Assembly: GCA_021613375.1 (NCBI GenBank)
Contig: CM038716.1
Location: forward strand, 4,487,684-4,551,683
Direction: 5' to 3'
From: Megaleporinus macrocephalus
Lineage: Eukaryota > Chordata > Actinopteri > Characiformes > Anostomidae
Length of the DNA: 64,000 bases
The stretch's first letter is position 1. Each line of letters begins with the position of its first letter. Shown in pieces: positions 51,858-62,660 of this stretch. The notes under the pieces were generated by a model. It saw nothing but the letters and a program-made list of their open reading frames with translations. It made no database searches and was not told the origin of the DNA. The position numbers and the translations under genes are program-made.

Positions 51858-52456
51858 GATCAGTTCTGCTTACCATATAGGAGCTCTTTGTAGTTCTACA
51901 ATTACAGCCTTCTCAAGATTGACACTGACATGGTGGTGGTGTGTCAGTATATGTTGTGCTGGTGTGAGTGGATCAGCCATAGCAGTGCTGCTGGAGTTTT
52001 AAACACCTTTGTATCCATGCTGGACTGAGAATAGTCCACCAAACCAAAACTCTCCAACCAACAGTGTCCTGTGGGCGGCATCCCGTGACCACTAATGAAG
52101 GACTGGAGGAAAACCAACACCGACAGTGCAGTAATAGATGAGCTACGGTCTCTGACTTTACATCTATGTGGTAGACCAACAAGGTAGGAGCGTCTAATAG
52201 AGTGGACAGTAAGTGGATACAGTGTTTAAAACTCCAGCTGCTGTGGCTGATCCACATACACCAGCACAACACACACTAACCCACCTCCACCACCATGTCA
52301 GAGTCACTGCAGTGCTAAGAATGACCCACCACTCTAATAATACCTGCTCTATGGTGATCCTGTGGGGGGTTCAGACCCTTGAAAAACAGGGTAACAAAAT
52401 GTACAGAGAATCAGATGAACTACAAGGTGCTCCTGTATGGTAAGTGGAGCTGATAA
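51858..52456. mobile_element. Same non-autonomous transposon family, copy 3, decayed ends
   Basis: Interior words are shared with copies 1 and 2 (tggtggtggtgtgtcag..., 'gtgctggtgtgagtggatca', 'gtctaatagagtggacag'). Only gatcag remains of the left end, and the right end stops at 'gtggagctgataaa'. Confidence 0.7.
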
Positions 52457-52954
52457 AACTGTTTTTAAGTCTTGCTGTATGTTAAGAGCATGGTGCGCCT
52501 TTGAAAAATAATATTGAGGTCACAATTACAGCCCTATTTGATATCCTGCTGCTCTGGTTGTCCAAACTTTGGCAACTGAATGTGAACATAGCTGTGTAAA
52601 TCACTCTAACAGCAGCTCACAAAGACAATAAATGGTGGCACAAGCAGTGGTTTCAGCAGTTACTGCTAGCTGGCAGCTGATTACAGAAACATTAGTTTGA
52701 GAAACTCTCCTTTGTTGTCCTGGCTCTGCTGGATCTCCTATAACCGTTTGATTTATTTGCTGTTAAGCTGGACCTTTTCAAATATGTCGGTCCAAGTGAT
52801 GACGTGACGGGTTATCACTGTTTTGATTTTCATTTTTAATTAAACGAGCTCGCAGTTATTGCGTCTGAGTTGCAGCTTAAATGCAGCTTAGTTTTGTGTT
52901 GGTTTCAGGCAGTTGGTTGTTAAAGACAGTGCATGAAAGTGCTTTTCTTGTAGG
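52457..52954. other. Intron sequence, nothing recognised
   Basis: No feature supported. Confidence 0.4.
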
Positions 52955-54070
52955 GCAAGGCAAGTTTATTTGTACAGCAACATTCATACACACTGGGAAC
53001 TCAAAGTGCTTTACATAAATAAAGACATAAATAAAAGCATTAAATAAAATCTAATCAAATTTATTTGTGTAGCGCTTTTAACAACTGATGTCATCACAAA
53101 GCAGCTTTACAGGAATTTAGTGATAAGGAAAGTTCAATAGAGCATAAATAAGCATAAGAAGAAAATAAAAACATAGAAGAAAGTCATAGAAATCATAGAA
53201 AAATCATAGAACAAGCAAGTGAGCAAGACATGGGTGACAAGAATGAGGAAGAAACCTTAGGAGGAACCAAGACTCCCAATGGAGGACCCCTCCTTTGATC
53301 AAACTACTCATACAGTACTGATGTAATGACTGTACCACCTATACTTCTATTCATAATCATAATAGGATAAAACTAAAATGAATTGTAGTACAGATGAAAA
53401 TAAATCAGTTTAAAAGAAAGAAATGAAACATAAAAATGAAGAAGGAAGAAGGTTGGACCATGTGCTGAGGTCCATTCTTCTGGCATATGTTTTTCTGTTT
53501 CCTTTTCCCATTTTCTATCAAAGACTGTGCGTCACTCCTGCACCCCACCAGAGCCGGCCCCTTATATACTGCTAGGGCCTAGAGGCACAGTTATATATCA
53601 GAAACTGCACTAAAGATTTCTCTTATATCATCATATACGTCAGCAATTCCTTTGGCCTTTCTCAAAATGGGGTTGCCAGGGTCCAGCCCACGGTACTAAG
53701 GAGCAATATTTGGGGGCTGTACTTTAAGTCTACCAGACCAGCCGGAGAGTAAAGTAAAAAGAGTATGTTTATTAAGATGGAAGAGTTGTAGAACTAATAG
53801 AGTTTTAAACTGAGCTGCTCAAACAGGAATGTTTTCAGTCTGGGTTTAAAGGTGTCCAGTGTTGGGGCTGTTCTAACACTCTCGTTCAACTGAATCCATT
53901 TAAAAGCATCACAGTAGCTAAACTGTTTAGTCTTTACCATAGGAAGGACTAACTGACTACTTCATAATGATCTAAGAGCTCTGCTCGACTCATATCGCTG
54001 TACTAGATCACAAAGATATGTTGGTTCTATGCCATTTACACATTTACAGAGCCGTGTAAGGATTTAAGAA
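52955..54070. repeat. Composite TE-derived repeat
   Basis: 'aaggcaagtttatttgtaca' and 'caaagtgctttacataaa' (52960-53035) plus 53745-54070 ('aggaatgttttcagtctggg', 'aaaggtgtccagtgttgggg') look like two parts of one common fish repeat. It is interrupted by the different family at 53056-53310. Recognition is from memory; limits are approximate. Confidence 0.45.
53056..53310. repeat. Dispersed fish repeat ('tttatttgtgtagcgctttt'), copy 1
   Basis: Contains 'cacaaagcagctttacagga', 'gaagaaaccttaggaggaac' and 'ggaggacccctcctttgatc'. A truncated relative is at 62985-63110. Confidence 0.6.
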
Positions 54071-55229
54071 TGGGGGAGGTGATGAAATGCTGATTTGGTA
54101 ACAACTTTAACATGACTTCTAAAAGCCAATGGTGGTGTAAGAAGGTACATTTTGTTATTGAAGGTCACATCCAGAAGAGTAGTCAAACAAACAAGCCAGG
54201 TTAAAACTGAGAGGGTCACAACACATGGGGTTATCAGGGATGGGGTTGAAAAATAGGCAAGGATCAAAATCAAAACACACAGATAAACGGATATAACAGA
54301 AGGGCATGGCCAGAGGTGAAAATGAGAAGAATCGTAAACAGGTATAACGAGGAATCAAACAGACCAAAGAATGCTCGGTACGCTTGCAATCGTTGGCAAT
54401 ACTTTGCAATGAAGAAGACAAACAAAGTTGAGAAGCTACTAGATGGTGGGCCATGGTTGGCCGGCAATGGACTCGCGAACAAACCATGTGGTTTGAGGTG
54501 GTCATGGGTAATGTAGTCTGGGGTATAAGTAAAGGTGAGGGGTGCCGGTGATGTTGTAACAGGTGGGGTAGCTGTCAGCTAACCTCTTCTTATAATACAG
54601 CTGGCTTAAAATGACTGCAGCTTCCCCACTGTGTTGAAATAGGCACACATGCGCCATTGCAGGTAACTAACTGTAGATCTCCTGTCAAAAGAGGATGTCA
54701 GCATCATGCTGTGCACTCAGTTGCTAACAGTGCTTTTCCTTTTCTTTTCTTTTTTTTCATCCTGTTTAATGGATGAGATCAGGATCCCTCCATCCTGAGC
54801 AAGGTCAAAGTCAACAGCTCTCAACCCACATCATCAATCACAACACGGGCGAGTAGATGCCCTGTCCTTCGGTGGCTCCCACATAAGAGCTCATCTCGGG
54901 GGAGGGCGGCTATGCGGCCGCTGCCGTTTCTATGGAGACCCGCTCTAAAAGCAAGGCAAACATCTTATTTTTAAGTTTAAGAGCAAATAATAGATGTGGA
55001 TACAGTCAGTACAGCTCAGCTGCACGGTCACAGTACCAAGTAGCTGCAAAGAGACCTTCACCAATGATGTAGGCACTGAAGCTATTGTGAGGGGAGTATG
55101 TGTTTTCTGTGGCACGTCTGAAACCAGGTTTGTCGTTAATAGATTTAAAGGAGAAAAAGAAATATATATATGAAACAATGGACATATCAAATCATAAAGA
55201 CTTTGAAAGAACTTTAGTTACAAAGACTT
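54071..55229. other. Intron sequence, nothing recognised
   Basis: ORFs on both strands around 54155-54516 show no domain that I know. Confidence 0.4.
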
Positions 55230-55830
55230 TGACTGCTGTAGACCTTTATTGAAGCCTTCTTGACGGCAACTATCTTGTGTGATGCTACAAGCTTGGCACA
55301 CCTAGATTCGAGGGGCTTCTCCCCTCCTCTTCTGCAGAACATGGGTGGGCAGGATTACTAGAGCAGTGGTTTTAGTGAGGGTTAAGTTTGGGCTCCTGCT
55401 GGGCCAGTCAGCGACATTTCCAGCTACCAGTCCTGCATCGTCTTGTACTTGAGGTCATTGTCGCAGATTGCTCCTGAGCTTGTTTTTCTCAAAGCTCGCT
55501 TTGTACTTTGATCCATTCGGCTTTCCCTTTATTCCGACAAGCCTCTCAGTCCTCGAGGGAGTCCTTAAGGTGCTTCCTGAAAAGCTCCAAAGCGCCTACC
55601 TTTTTGGCTTCTGTCTGAGCACTCTTAGTGTAAAGTCGTGATTGGTGAAGTCTGGCTGGTGCTCCCGTCTCCACACTGGACCTCTGGTGAGCTTCTGGTT
55701 CTTTGCCACTTACCTGACCAAAGCCTTTCTCCCCAGTTTACTCAGTTTGGCTGGGCAGCCAGCCAGTCTTTTATTCTGACATACATTTTCAGCTGTAGGT
55801 CTGTTTCAGGTCTGTCCCTCCAAATCATCT
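55230..55830 (-). mobile_element. Old DNA-transposon relic
   Basis: Ordered words such as 'gatgctacaagcttggcaca', 'ttactcagtttggctgggca' and 'gtccttaaggtgcttcctga' match a very common fish DNA-transposon repeat as I remember it. Heavily diverged and without an intact ORF. Confidence 0.4.
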
Positions 55831-57055
55831 TCAACCCACTGAATTTACAACAGATTAATTTTCTGAGGTCATTAGAAACATCTCGAGGAACATCAAATTG
55901 TTTTACCTGAGGGCAGAAAGAGCATTTCATCCGCTCTGAAACACTGAGGTTTGACAGGTGTCTCCGAAACACAGTCAGGAAATCGATATTACAGTGTTTT
56001 CATTTCAGAGAAACAGACAGTGGGTCATGAGCAACGGTGAGAACTGAAATCAATGAAAGGTCAGGAATCCAACGTAAGCCTCATTTCCTGATATACATTG
56101 ACTGTATCGTTCGACTGGAATGTCTTTGTCTGGCTTTTCAACAAGTCAAGCGACTCCCCAGCGGAATCTGACTCTCATTCACGTGTACGCGCGTCACACA
56201 AGCATATGGACGCTACAGATGACGCTACAGCTTGAGATGTTGGCTAGTTTTACATAGAAACAGACTAAGTTATGTATGTTTAACTCATATGGGCGTATCT
56301 GTTACTTGACATTGTGTAATGATATTACATTAAATTAACAGCAGCAAAATAATTTTGATCATTAGTTTTAGCCACTCTGGGGCTGCAGTTCCTGAGCCTC
56401 AGTTCTGAGGCTGTACTGTGTACATTTGGAGGAGTGTGTGCAGGACATCTTAGGAGACCTGAGTAATGCTTTGTGGCACCATGTCACACACCAACAACTA
56501 TAGGTCTTCAGCTGGATATAAGAAGCTACCTCTGTACTCCCAGCATGGACATCATAGCAGAGGCTGCAAATAGACAGAAGAAGACTGAGTGACTGGGCAA
56601 AAGTAAATCTAGGACTAGCTTTGAGTTAATAGAGATAAATGTAAGACAGTTTTTCTTCTGAGAAGTAAACAGTGAGATCCATCAGTGGAGTGTTCATCTC
56701 TGCCAGTGTTATTTGTGAAGGATTGCGATGTGGGCTGTAACTGTCAGGGTAAATGGGGAATGTAGAGAATCAGAATCTAGAATTTGTACCTGCTTCTACT
56801 GTAACACACTACTCGTGAAAAGTTACTTGGTTTAGTATTTATTTAGTTTAGCTGAGCCTTGGAAACACCTACTTGTAGCAGCCTTTGAACATTCTCAAGC
56901 AGAGGCAACTGAACCATCTAGCCCAGCTATAGGTGAGTTACCAGGGGACATACCATTCCTGGAGCTGGGCAGGGGGGCTATTATAATGTTGTCTTGAGTG
57001 TTTTACCAAGTATTTTGCTAAGTAAACCATTGTTTAGGCTTAGTGATTATACTAT
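55831..57055. other. Intron sequence, nothing recognised
   Basis: No coding or repeat feature supported. Confidence 0.4.
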
Positions 57056-57652
57056 GGGTGTGTCTCAAACCCTAGTGAGTGTCTAAGTAGGCTGTCTAGG
57101 TAGCAGCTGTTTAAGTAGCAGTGTTCTCTCCTCATCTCTCCTCATAAAACAGATTACTGAGACGCTCTAGTTAGAGAGAGACTGCGTCACGGCTTGTTCC
57201 CGCCCACTGCAGCACACGACCGGTGGTTTAGCTGGTTGCTAAGCTACCGGCCCGCATCCAAAACAATAGCCCAATGCTTAAAGATCTGCTAGCATGAATG
57301 CTAATGGCTCGAGTATAAAACTGTAAATGGTAAACGACTCGTTACAGAATTGATAATAAAATACAGTTTTGTGTGATTATATGACCAGAAACACATTAAA
57401 ACACCAGAGAAAATCAAAATAACTCACATTTTAAAACCACTTCACTGCCTGTGTTGCCTGTGTTGCATCATGGGATTGCCTTAGAGGCTGAGGAAGCCTT
57501 CGATGCTTCCTTAAAATCAGGTCAAAATAAGGTTCCTTAGTGGACAGCATGTTTAAGGTATCTAAGAATTTGGACCACCTACATGTCGGGAGCGCATACT
57601 ATGACGTAAAATGCTGCCTATGTAGACCCTTACTAGGTTTTGAGACACAGCC
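57056..57652. mobile_element. Inverted-repeat DNA element, 597 bp, copy 2
   Basis: Same orientation and structure as 46616-47235, with many substitutions and small gaps ('gtgttctctcctcatctctc', 'gaggctgaggaagc' and 'gcgcatact' shared). Both copies lie in the same intron. Confidence 0.85.
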
Positions 57653-58530
57653 TATAGGTTAGTATTTGTACTGTATGGGTTTGTAGACTTTAAGGGTATT
57701 TGTATATTGGAGAATTGAATTAATTGAGCCTCGTTCATTGGATTGGTCTAGAGGAGGTCCTATGGCTTTATAAGGAGGAGGCACATGGAGCTAGGGGGGC
57801 ATTTTTCCCTTGGAGTTGGTAGAAGCAAGACAAGCTGGTTAATTGACCAGGTCCAATGATATAGCTTGGTTTCTCTAACAGGCCTATTCTATACACTGTA
57901 AAAATTTGCATCTCAAAAACAAAATCTAAAAAAAAAAGAGAAAAAGAGTTAAATAAATGTTGCGCTGCACGCTGCTTCTTGAAAGTCTGTCTGAGTGAAC
58001 TTCCTGCTACTGCTACCCGCGGTCAACCTGCTACAGTAACCTTATCTGTGTCATCCCTGTATGGGGTTATTTGTTTTTTCAGATGCACAAAGCCAGCCTC
58101 TGTCTCGTTTCAGGCTAGCATGCGAGGAACAAAATTAATCTTTGGTCAGTCTGTGTCAACCAGCTCAGCAATATAAACTCTAGTAATAAAATCCTGTAAT
58201 ATCATTCTTTCTCTGCTGATCTTGTCTTTGCCGGCCTTGTTCTGAATTCCGACCCCTCCCTCAACAGACTCCCCTTTGATGATGCCTTGGATTACATTTG
58301 CAACTTTGGTTACACATAAAAACTAAAAAACAAACTCATAAGTGGAATCTGTAGCATCCATATGCCTGCATAATGCACGCACATGTGAAGGGAGTCAGAT
58401 TTCATATCCCTCAAATGCACCTGTACAGCTCAAAGTGGGATTCGTACATACAACAGTGGTGTGAAAGTGAGTTGCACTCTGCAGCTGTAGGAGGACCTCC
58501 AATGCAACATAAATAAAAAAAATAAAAAAA
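57653..58530. other. Intron sequence, nothing recognised
   Basis: No feature supported apart from short A-rich runs. Confidence 0.4.
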
Positions 58531-58534
58531 ACAA

Positions 58535-58965
58535 GTCAGGAGAGAGCTGAGGAGACTTCGCCCCAGGAAGGCAGCAGGCCCCGACAAGGTGTGCCCCAGA
58601 ATGCTCAAAGCATACGCCGCCCAACTGTGGGAGCCCCTCCAACACGTCTTCAACCTGAGCCTGTGTCTTGGTAGGGTTCCAGCAACGTGGAAATCACCCT
58701 GCATCATTCCAGTTCCTAAGAAGACACACCTAAAGGAGCTGAATGACTACAGACCAGTCGATTGACATCCCACCTAGTGAAGACCATGGAGAGACTGCAG
58801 CTGAACCTTCTCAGACCTCAGGTCCGCCATGCTGAGCACCCACTGAAGTTTGCATACCGGGAGAAGGTGGGAGTCATGCCACATGCAGATGACACTGCAA
58901 TTGCAAATACAGGAAGTTTTTTGTCCCTCAGGCCATCAGACCGTTGAACTCATCCCAGCACAGTA
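58535..58965 (+). mobile_element. L2-like LINE fragment with internal deletions
   Basis: The + strand encodes RRLRPRKAAGPDKVCPRMLK, then the RT motif IIPVPKK...LNDYRPV, a stop, LVKTMERLQLNLLRP and LKFAYREKVGV. It is next fused to HADDTAI (the catalytic A-D-D motif) and then to the C-terminal end (FFVPQAIRPLNSSQ, in another frame). At least two internal deletions and a frame change; dead. Confidence 0.85.
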
Positions 58966-59997
58966 AAAAATAATCCTGGAACATCTATCTAAATACATTC
59001 TCGTTGAATCCTGCTTTAATAGCGTGCGGTTTAGGGACCCTTGATAGCACCTCCTTGCGGTTTTCCCAAACTAGAAGATTTAACATAAACAATCTGGCTT
59101 TGGAATATTTCACAAGCAAACCAAAAGGCTTTGATTTCAGCCCTAGTCTCAGACCTATCTCGGCAGTGCTGTTCAGCAGTAGGTGTACCACAGAGCAACA
59201 GAATTCACTAACGTCTGGACAGATCTAGTAAAATTCCACATGGAATTGATTTTACTCTACCTGCAACTCTCAGATAAGGCAGTCTGCATCTCTCTCTCTC
59301 TCTCTCTCTGCCATTTCTTTGTTAAGCAGTCAGCACCAACAACAATTACACCCCCACACCCCACAGCCACAGTCTCCCCTGAAAGTGCTAAAGTTATTTC
59401 TTATTTTCTTCTATTGACAAAGGAAGGAAACTTATATGTTTTCTTTTTTTATTATTGCTTCTGTGTTTTGTTGTTTATGCTGTAGGCAGCATTTAATCTG
59501 CTACCTGTTTAAAGGGAGAAAAGCAAGGCAGTTTAAGGGGCTTCCTTTTCCTTTTCATGATGTGGTTAAATGTCTGTAGTGAACAGCCCTTCACTGGTAC
59601 AGCCACTGCCCACCGAGGGGCCACAGCTCACAGGTAAATAAACCACGGGTAAATACAACACAGGTAAATACACCACAGGTAAATAAAGCATTGGACAATA
59701 AATCACAGTGTAAATGTCATGCACCTGCCAGACTGTTCCATCTGTTTTGTTCCCTTGAGTAACGGATTACTTGTTATTACGTTCAACCACAGTTGCTTCA
59801 AATGCCTGTTTATAGAGGAATTTGTTATTAAGTCCAGTGTTTGCTGGGTGTCGGAGCTCAGACTTGGATCAGATGTTCTGGTTGCTGTCGGCTGGACACA
59901 TTGTTTGCCGTATTGTTATGTTCAAAGACCCTTACCTTTAGCCTGTACCCCACAGCCTCGTACTGAAAGAGCTGCATATGTTATCTCTGTTCCGCAG
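58966..59997. other. Intron sequence before exchanger exon B
   Basis: A CT run lies at 59289-59309. 59630-59690 has four short repeats of 'aggtaaataaaccac'-like words. The acceptor region is at 59980-59997. Confidence 0.5.
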
Positions 59998-60135
59998 GAG
60001 AAAGAGGTGACCATCACTCTGCCCAATGGCGAGACATCAGTGGCTACTGTGCGCATCTGGAACGAGACTGTGTCCAACCTGACGTTGATGGCTCTCGGCT
60101 CGTCCGCTCCTGAGATCCTTCTGTCTGTCATAGAG
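59998..60135 (+). CDS. slc8a: Na+/Ca2+ exchanger (SLC8/NCX family), second coding exon, alpha-1 repeat
   Basis: 46 codons that continue in frame from the exon ending at 42272; the joined product reads ...EVITSQ then EKEVTIT..., as in known NCX proteins. It encodes TVRIWNETVSNLTLMALGSS followed by APEILLSVIE, the second helix of the alpha-1 repeat. GSSAPE (residues 155-160 of the joined protein) is part of the ion-binding site in this family. The acceptor is ttccgcag (AG at 59996-59997) and the donor GAG|gtgagt at 60136, both canonical and phase 0. The next residues expected (V-C-G-H) lie in a further exon outside the window. In mammalian SLC8 genes this segment and the preceding one lie in one very large exon, so the split is a notable structural difference. 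Confidence 0.95.
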
Positions 60136-60153
60136 GTGAGTTTCTCTTTACTG

Positions 60154-60484
60154 TAGACCTGGACCGTAATACGATATCGGTATTTACTGTGATATGTTTC
60201 AATAACGGTGAAGTGATTTTTGTGGTATTTCGATATCCAGGCTCGCGCACAACTGTTTTAATCTGTTCAATCTGTTTACAAAAGAATAAGAAACTCAGCC
60301 TCTGTTGTAATTTAAAGTCAAAGTTATTTATATTGATAAAGTAGATACAGACTTCCATCATAGGGACTCTTGGCAGTTTTTCTGAGGCCTTCAAATTATT
60401 TATATCGATGTCAGAATTATATTGTATCAACCGATATTAAGGAATATATCGCAATATAAATTTTGACCATATCGTCCAGCACTA
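60154..60484. mobile_element. hAT-type miniature element (331 bp) just after a splice donor
   Basis: Perfect 8-bp duplication CTTTACTG at 60146-60153 and 60485-60492. Ends TAGACCTGGACCGTAAT and the inverse TAGTGCTGGACGATAT. The interior has ATATCG words and no ORF. The insertion starts 18 bp after the exon end at 60135, leaving the donor gtgagt intact. Confidence 0.85.
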
Positions 60485-60654
60485 CTTTACTGTTACCCAA
60501 CATATATTGTATTTCATGGATCTCTTTATATTTTTGGAATATAACTAATAACTGACATAGTGTTCTCTATTTTGGCCTAAACTCAGCTTTTCAGTTATGC
60601 CTGTTATTGAAAACAAATATTTAATTAAAAGTTTCTGCCTAATTTACTTGCTGA

Positions 60655-61060
60655 AAGTTCCACCCACTGCCTTGAGACCACTGTGCGACAACAGCTGCCG
60701 TATACATTGAATTCATGTCACTCTGCACAAGGTGTTGCAAATAAAGTCTCAGTCGAATTCTATGGTTGACTGTGCAGCTAAATTCAAACAATTCAGATCT
60801 CTGCAACCATATATGCCATTGGTGTAATGCCATTATATGCCATTGGTGTAAAAATCAGCATTAAGTAGTTCGGAGCCCATCATGGCTGCGAATAAAGGGC
60901 AACCTGGAATGTCCATTCTGCAAAGTGGGTCCATTATGTGGTAGTTAGTTCTGCCATTACATTTCAAGGAAGTATATTCAATAGTCATTTGAGGTTTTTG
61001 GTAAGAGAGCCTGTAAATCGGCCAGTGTGGAGCATGTGCCATTAAACATTCAATCTTATG
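60655..61060 (-). repeat. Unclassified dispersed repeat, copy 1
   Basis: Shares with 61950-62190 'ggttgactgtgcagcta', 'gcaaccatata' and 'ggaatgtccattctgc', then 'gttagttctgccattaca', in the same order. On the - strand both give similar peptides (HIWLQRSELFEF / YIWLHRFKFFEF), which may hint at a former coding region. Confidence 0.7.
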
Positions 61061-61149
61061 ATCAGTATATGATCAAACGACTCAAATTAGCTTTTAGATT
61101 TTTGTGTGCAACAGTATTACCGTGATGTGTCTTGCATAGGCACATTTCA

Positions 61150-61931
61150 TTTCGTTTCCAGACCAATGCTCTCCAGGTTGGAAATGATCTCCTGCCTCAA
61201 GTGGAGGAGTTTAAGTATCTTGGGTCTTGTTCACGAGTGAGGGAAGGATGGAGCGGGAGGTTGACGGGCAGATTGGTGCAGCGTCTGCAGTGATGCGGGC
61301 TCTGTGCCCATCTGTCCTGGTGAAGAGAGAGCTGAACCAAAAGGCAAAACTCTCAATTTACTGGTCAGCCTACATTCCTACTGTCACCTGTGGTCACCAG
61401 CTCTGGGTAGTGACCGAAAGAACAAGATTGTGGATTCTAGCTGCAGAAATGAATTTTTCGTGGTGTCGGGTCTCATCCTTAGAGATAGGGTGAGGAGCTC
61501 GATTATACAGGGGAGGGTCAGAGTCGAGGTGCTACTCCTCCACATCGAGAGAAACCAGCTGAGGTCAAGAATGGGGGAGAGCCCGAGGAAGACCTAGGAC
61601 ACACTGGAGGGATTATATCTCTCGGCTGGCCTGGGAACGTCTCGCCATTCCCCCCGGAGAAGATAGAGGAGGTGGCTAGGGAGAGGGAAGTCTGGGTTTC
61701 TCTGCTTAGACTGCTACCCCCGCGACCCGGATCCCCCTTATATCTGCACCTATGTGGGGGCTTGCAAGGAATTTCTCAGAGACGCACCAGGTCAGCCGCC
61801 ACGTCTTTTCCAGCTGTCATTGGACAGCTGTACTTGACCTAACAGACACACACACTGACTTGAGGTGAGGGAGTGCCGTCCTACCCTCTTACGTCGGTTA
61901 AACTCTTCTGGGTGCCTTGCTATGGATGGAT
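61150..61931 (+). mobile_element. Rex3/RTE-like LINE, 3' fragment
   Basis: The + strand encodes the C-terminal part of a LINE ORF in two or more frames: MEREVDGQIGAASAVMRALC, LVKRELNQKAKLSIYWS, VTERTRLWILAAEMNF, RVEVLLLHIERNQLR, then about RDYISRLAWERLAIPP and LLPPRPG-like text. It closes with 'atggatggatg', the short GATG tail seen in Rex3-type elements. Between about 61740 and 61910 there is extra sequence not expected of the family. Frameshifts make it inactive. Confidence 0.75.
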
Positions 61932-61944
61932 GTGGCACCCCTGG

Positions 61945-62200
61945 AGATAAAGGGTTGGTTGAATTCTGTGGTTGACTGTGCAGCTAATTCTTTGCTGCAG
62001 GTCAGATGATACAATTATAAGACTCAAAAACTCAAAAAATTTAAATCTGTGCAACCATATATACCCTTGGTGTATTGTTTTGCCAACATTAAATAGTGCC
62101 GAGCGTGAGGATACAGTCCAACCCCGGAATGTCCATTCTGCGAATTGGGCTTTGTTAGTTCTGCCATTACAGTTCTGCCAAGACAATTCGTCTGACAGTC
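61945..62200 (-). repeat. Unclassified dispersed repeat, copy 2
   Basis: Counterpart of 60655-61060. The two copies flank the Rex3/RTE-like LINE fragment. Confidence 0.7.
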
Positions 62201-62499
62201 ATGTGAGGAAGTAAGTACACTCATTTGAAAAGACCTGGAAATACAGATATCAAGTCTTCATTTAAACAGTGTTGATAGGTAAAAGTGATATCATTCAACA
62301 CTTCAAATTAACACTCATCCTTTATATAATTAAACAGTCGTGCATAAAGTATATTCCCACTACAGTGTGCTAACGATTGGAACACTGTTAGAGATGAACT
62401 TATAGTGTCTTAATTAAACCTCAGATTTCTGGTCTAGTTTGTTCCTCACTGTTGAAGTATGAGGTGTCATCATCCCTAGATTAAAAAAGCTCTGCAGAA

Positions 62500-62660
62500 A
62501 GAAAGTCATAGAAGTCTCTAAGTCTGAAAGAGGCTTACGAGGATATCTAAAGTATTGCAAATCAATCACTCCACTGTCCAGAAGATCATCTACCGGTGGA
62601 GAAGATTTAAAACCACAGCCAGCAAGTCCAGGTCAGGCATAGCAGCGTTGTTTCTGCCAA
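62500..62660 (+). mobile_element. Tc1/mariner-like helix-turn-helix fragment
   Basis: 62555-62640 encodes QINHSTVQKIIYRWRRFKTT, like the DNA-binding N-terminus of Tc1/mariner transposases. Upstream text (KSLKERLTR-like, broken) continues the match. No catalytic domain follows. Confidence 0.6.

Larger units (their letters stand above)
42273..59997 (+). other. slc8a: Large intron of the exchanger gene (17.7 kb)
   Basis: Bounded by GT at 42273-42274 and AG at 59996-59997, phase 0. It holds an L2-like LINE with an internal minisatellite, a Tc1-like relic, hAT miniature elements, two copies of a 0.6-kb inverted-repeat element, two copies of another inverted-repeat family and an RT fragment. I found no convincing host exon inside it. 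Confidence 0.85.

Noticed and set aside
59719..59997. Coding sequence upstream of exon B in the same frame
   Set aside because: The frame is open but the sequence is not NCX-like and a splice acceptor lies at 59996-59997.
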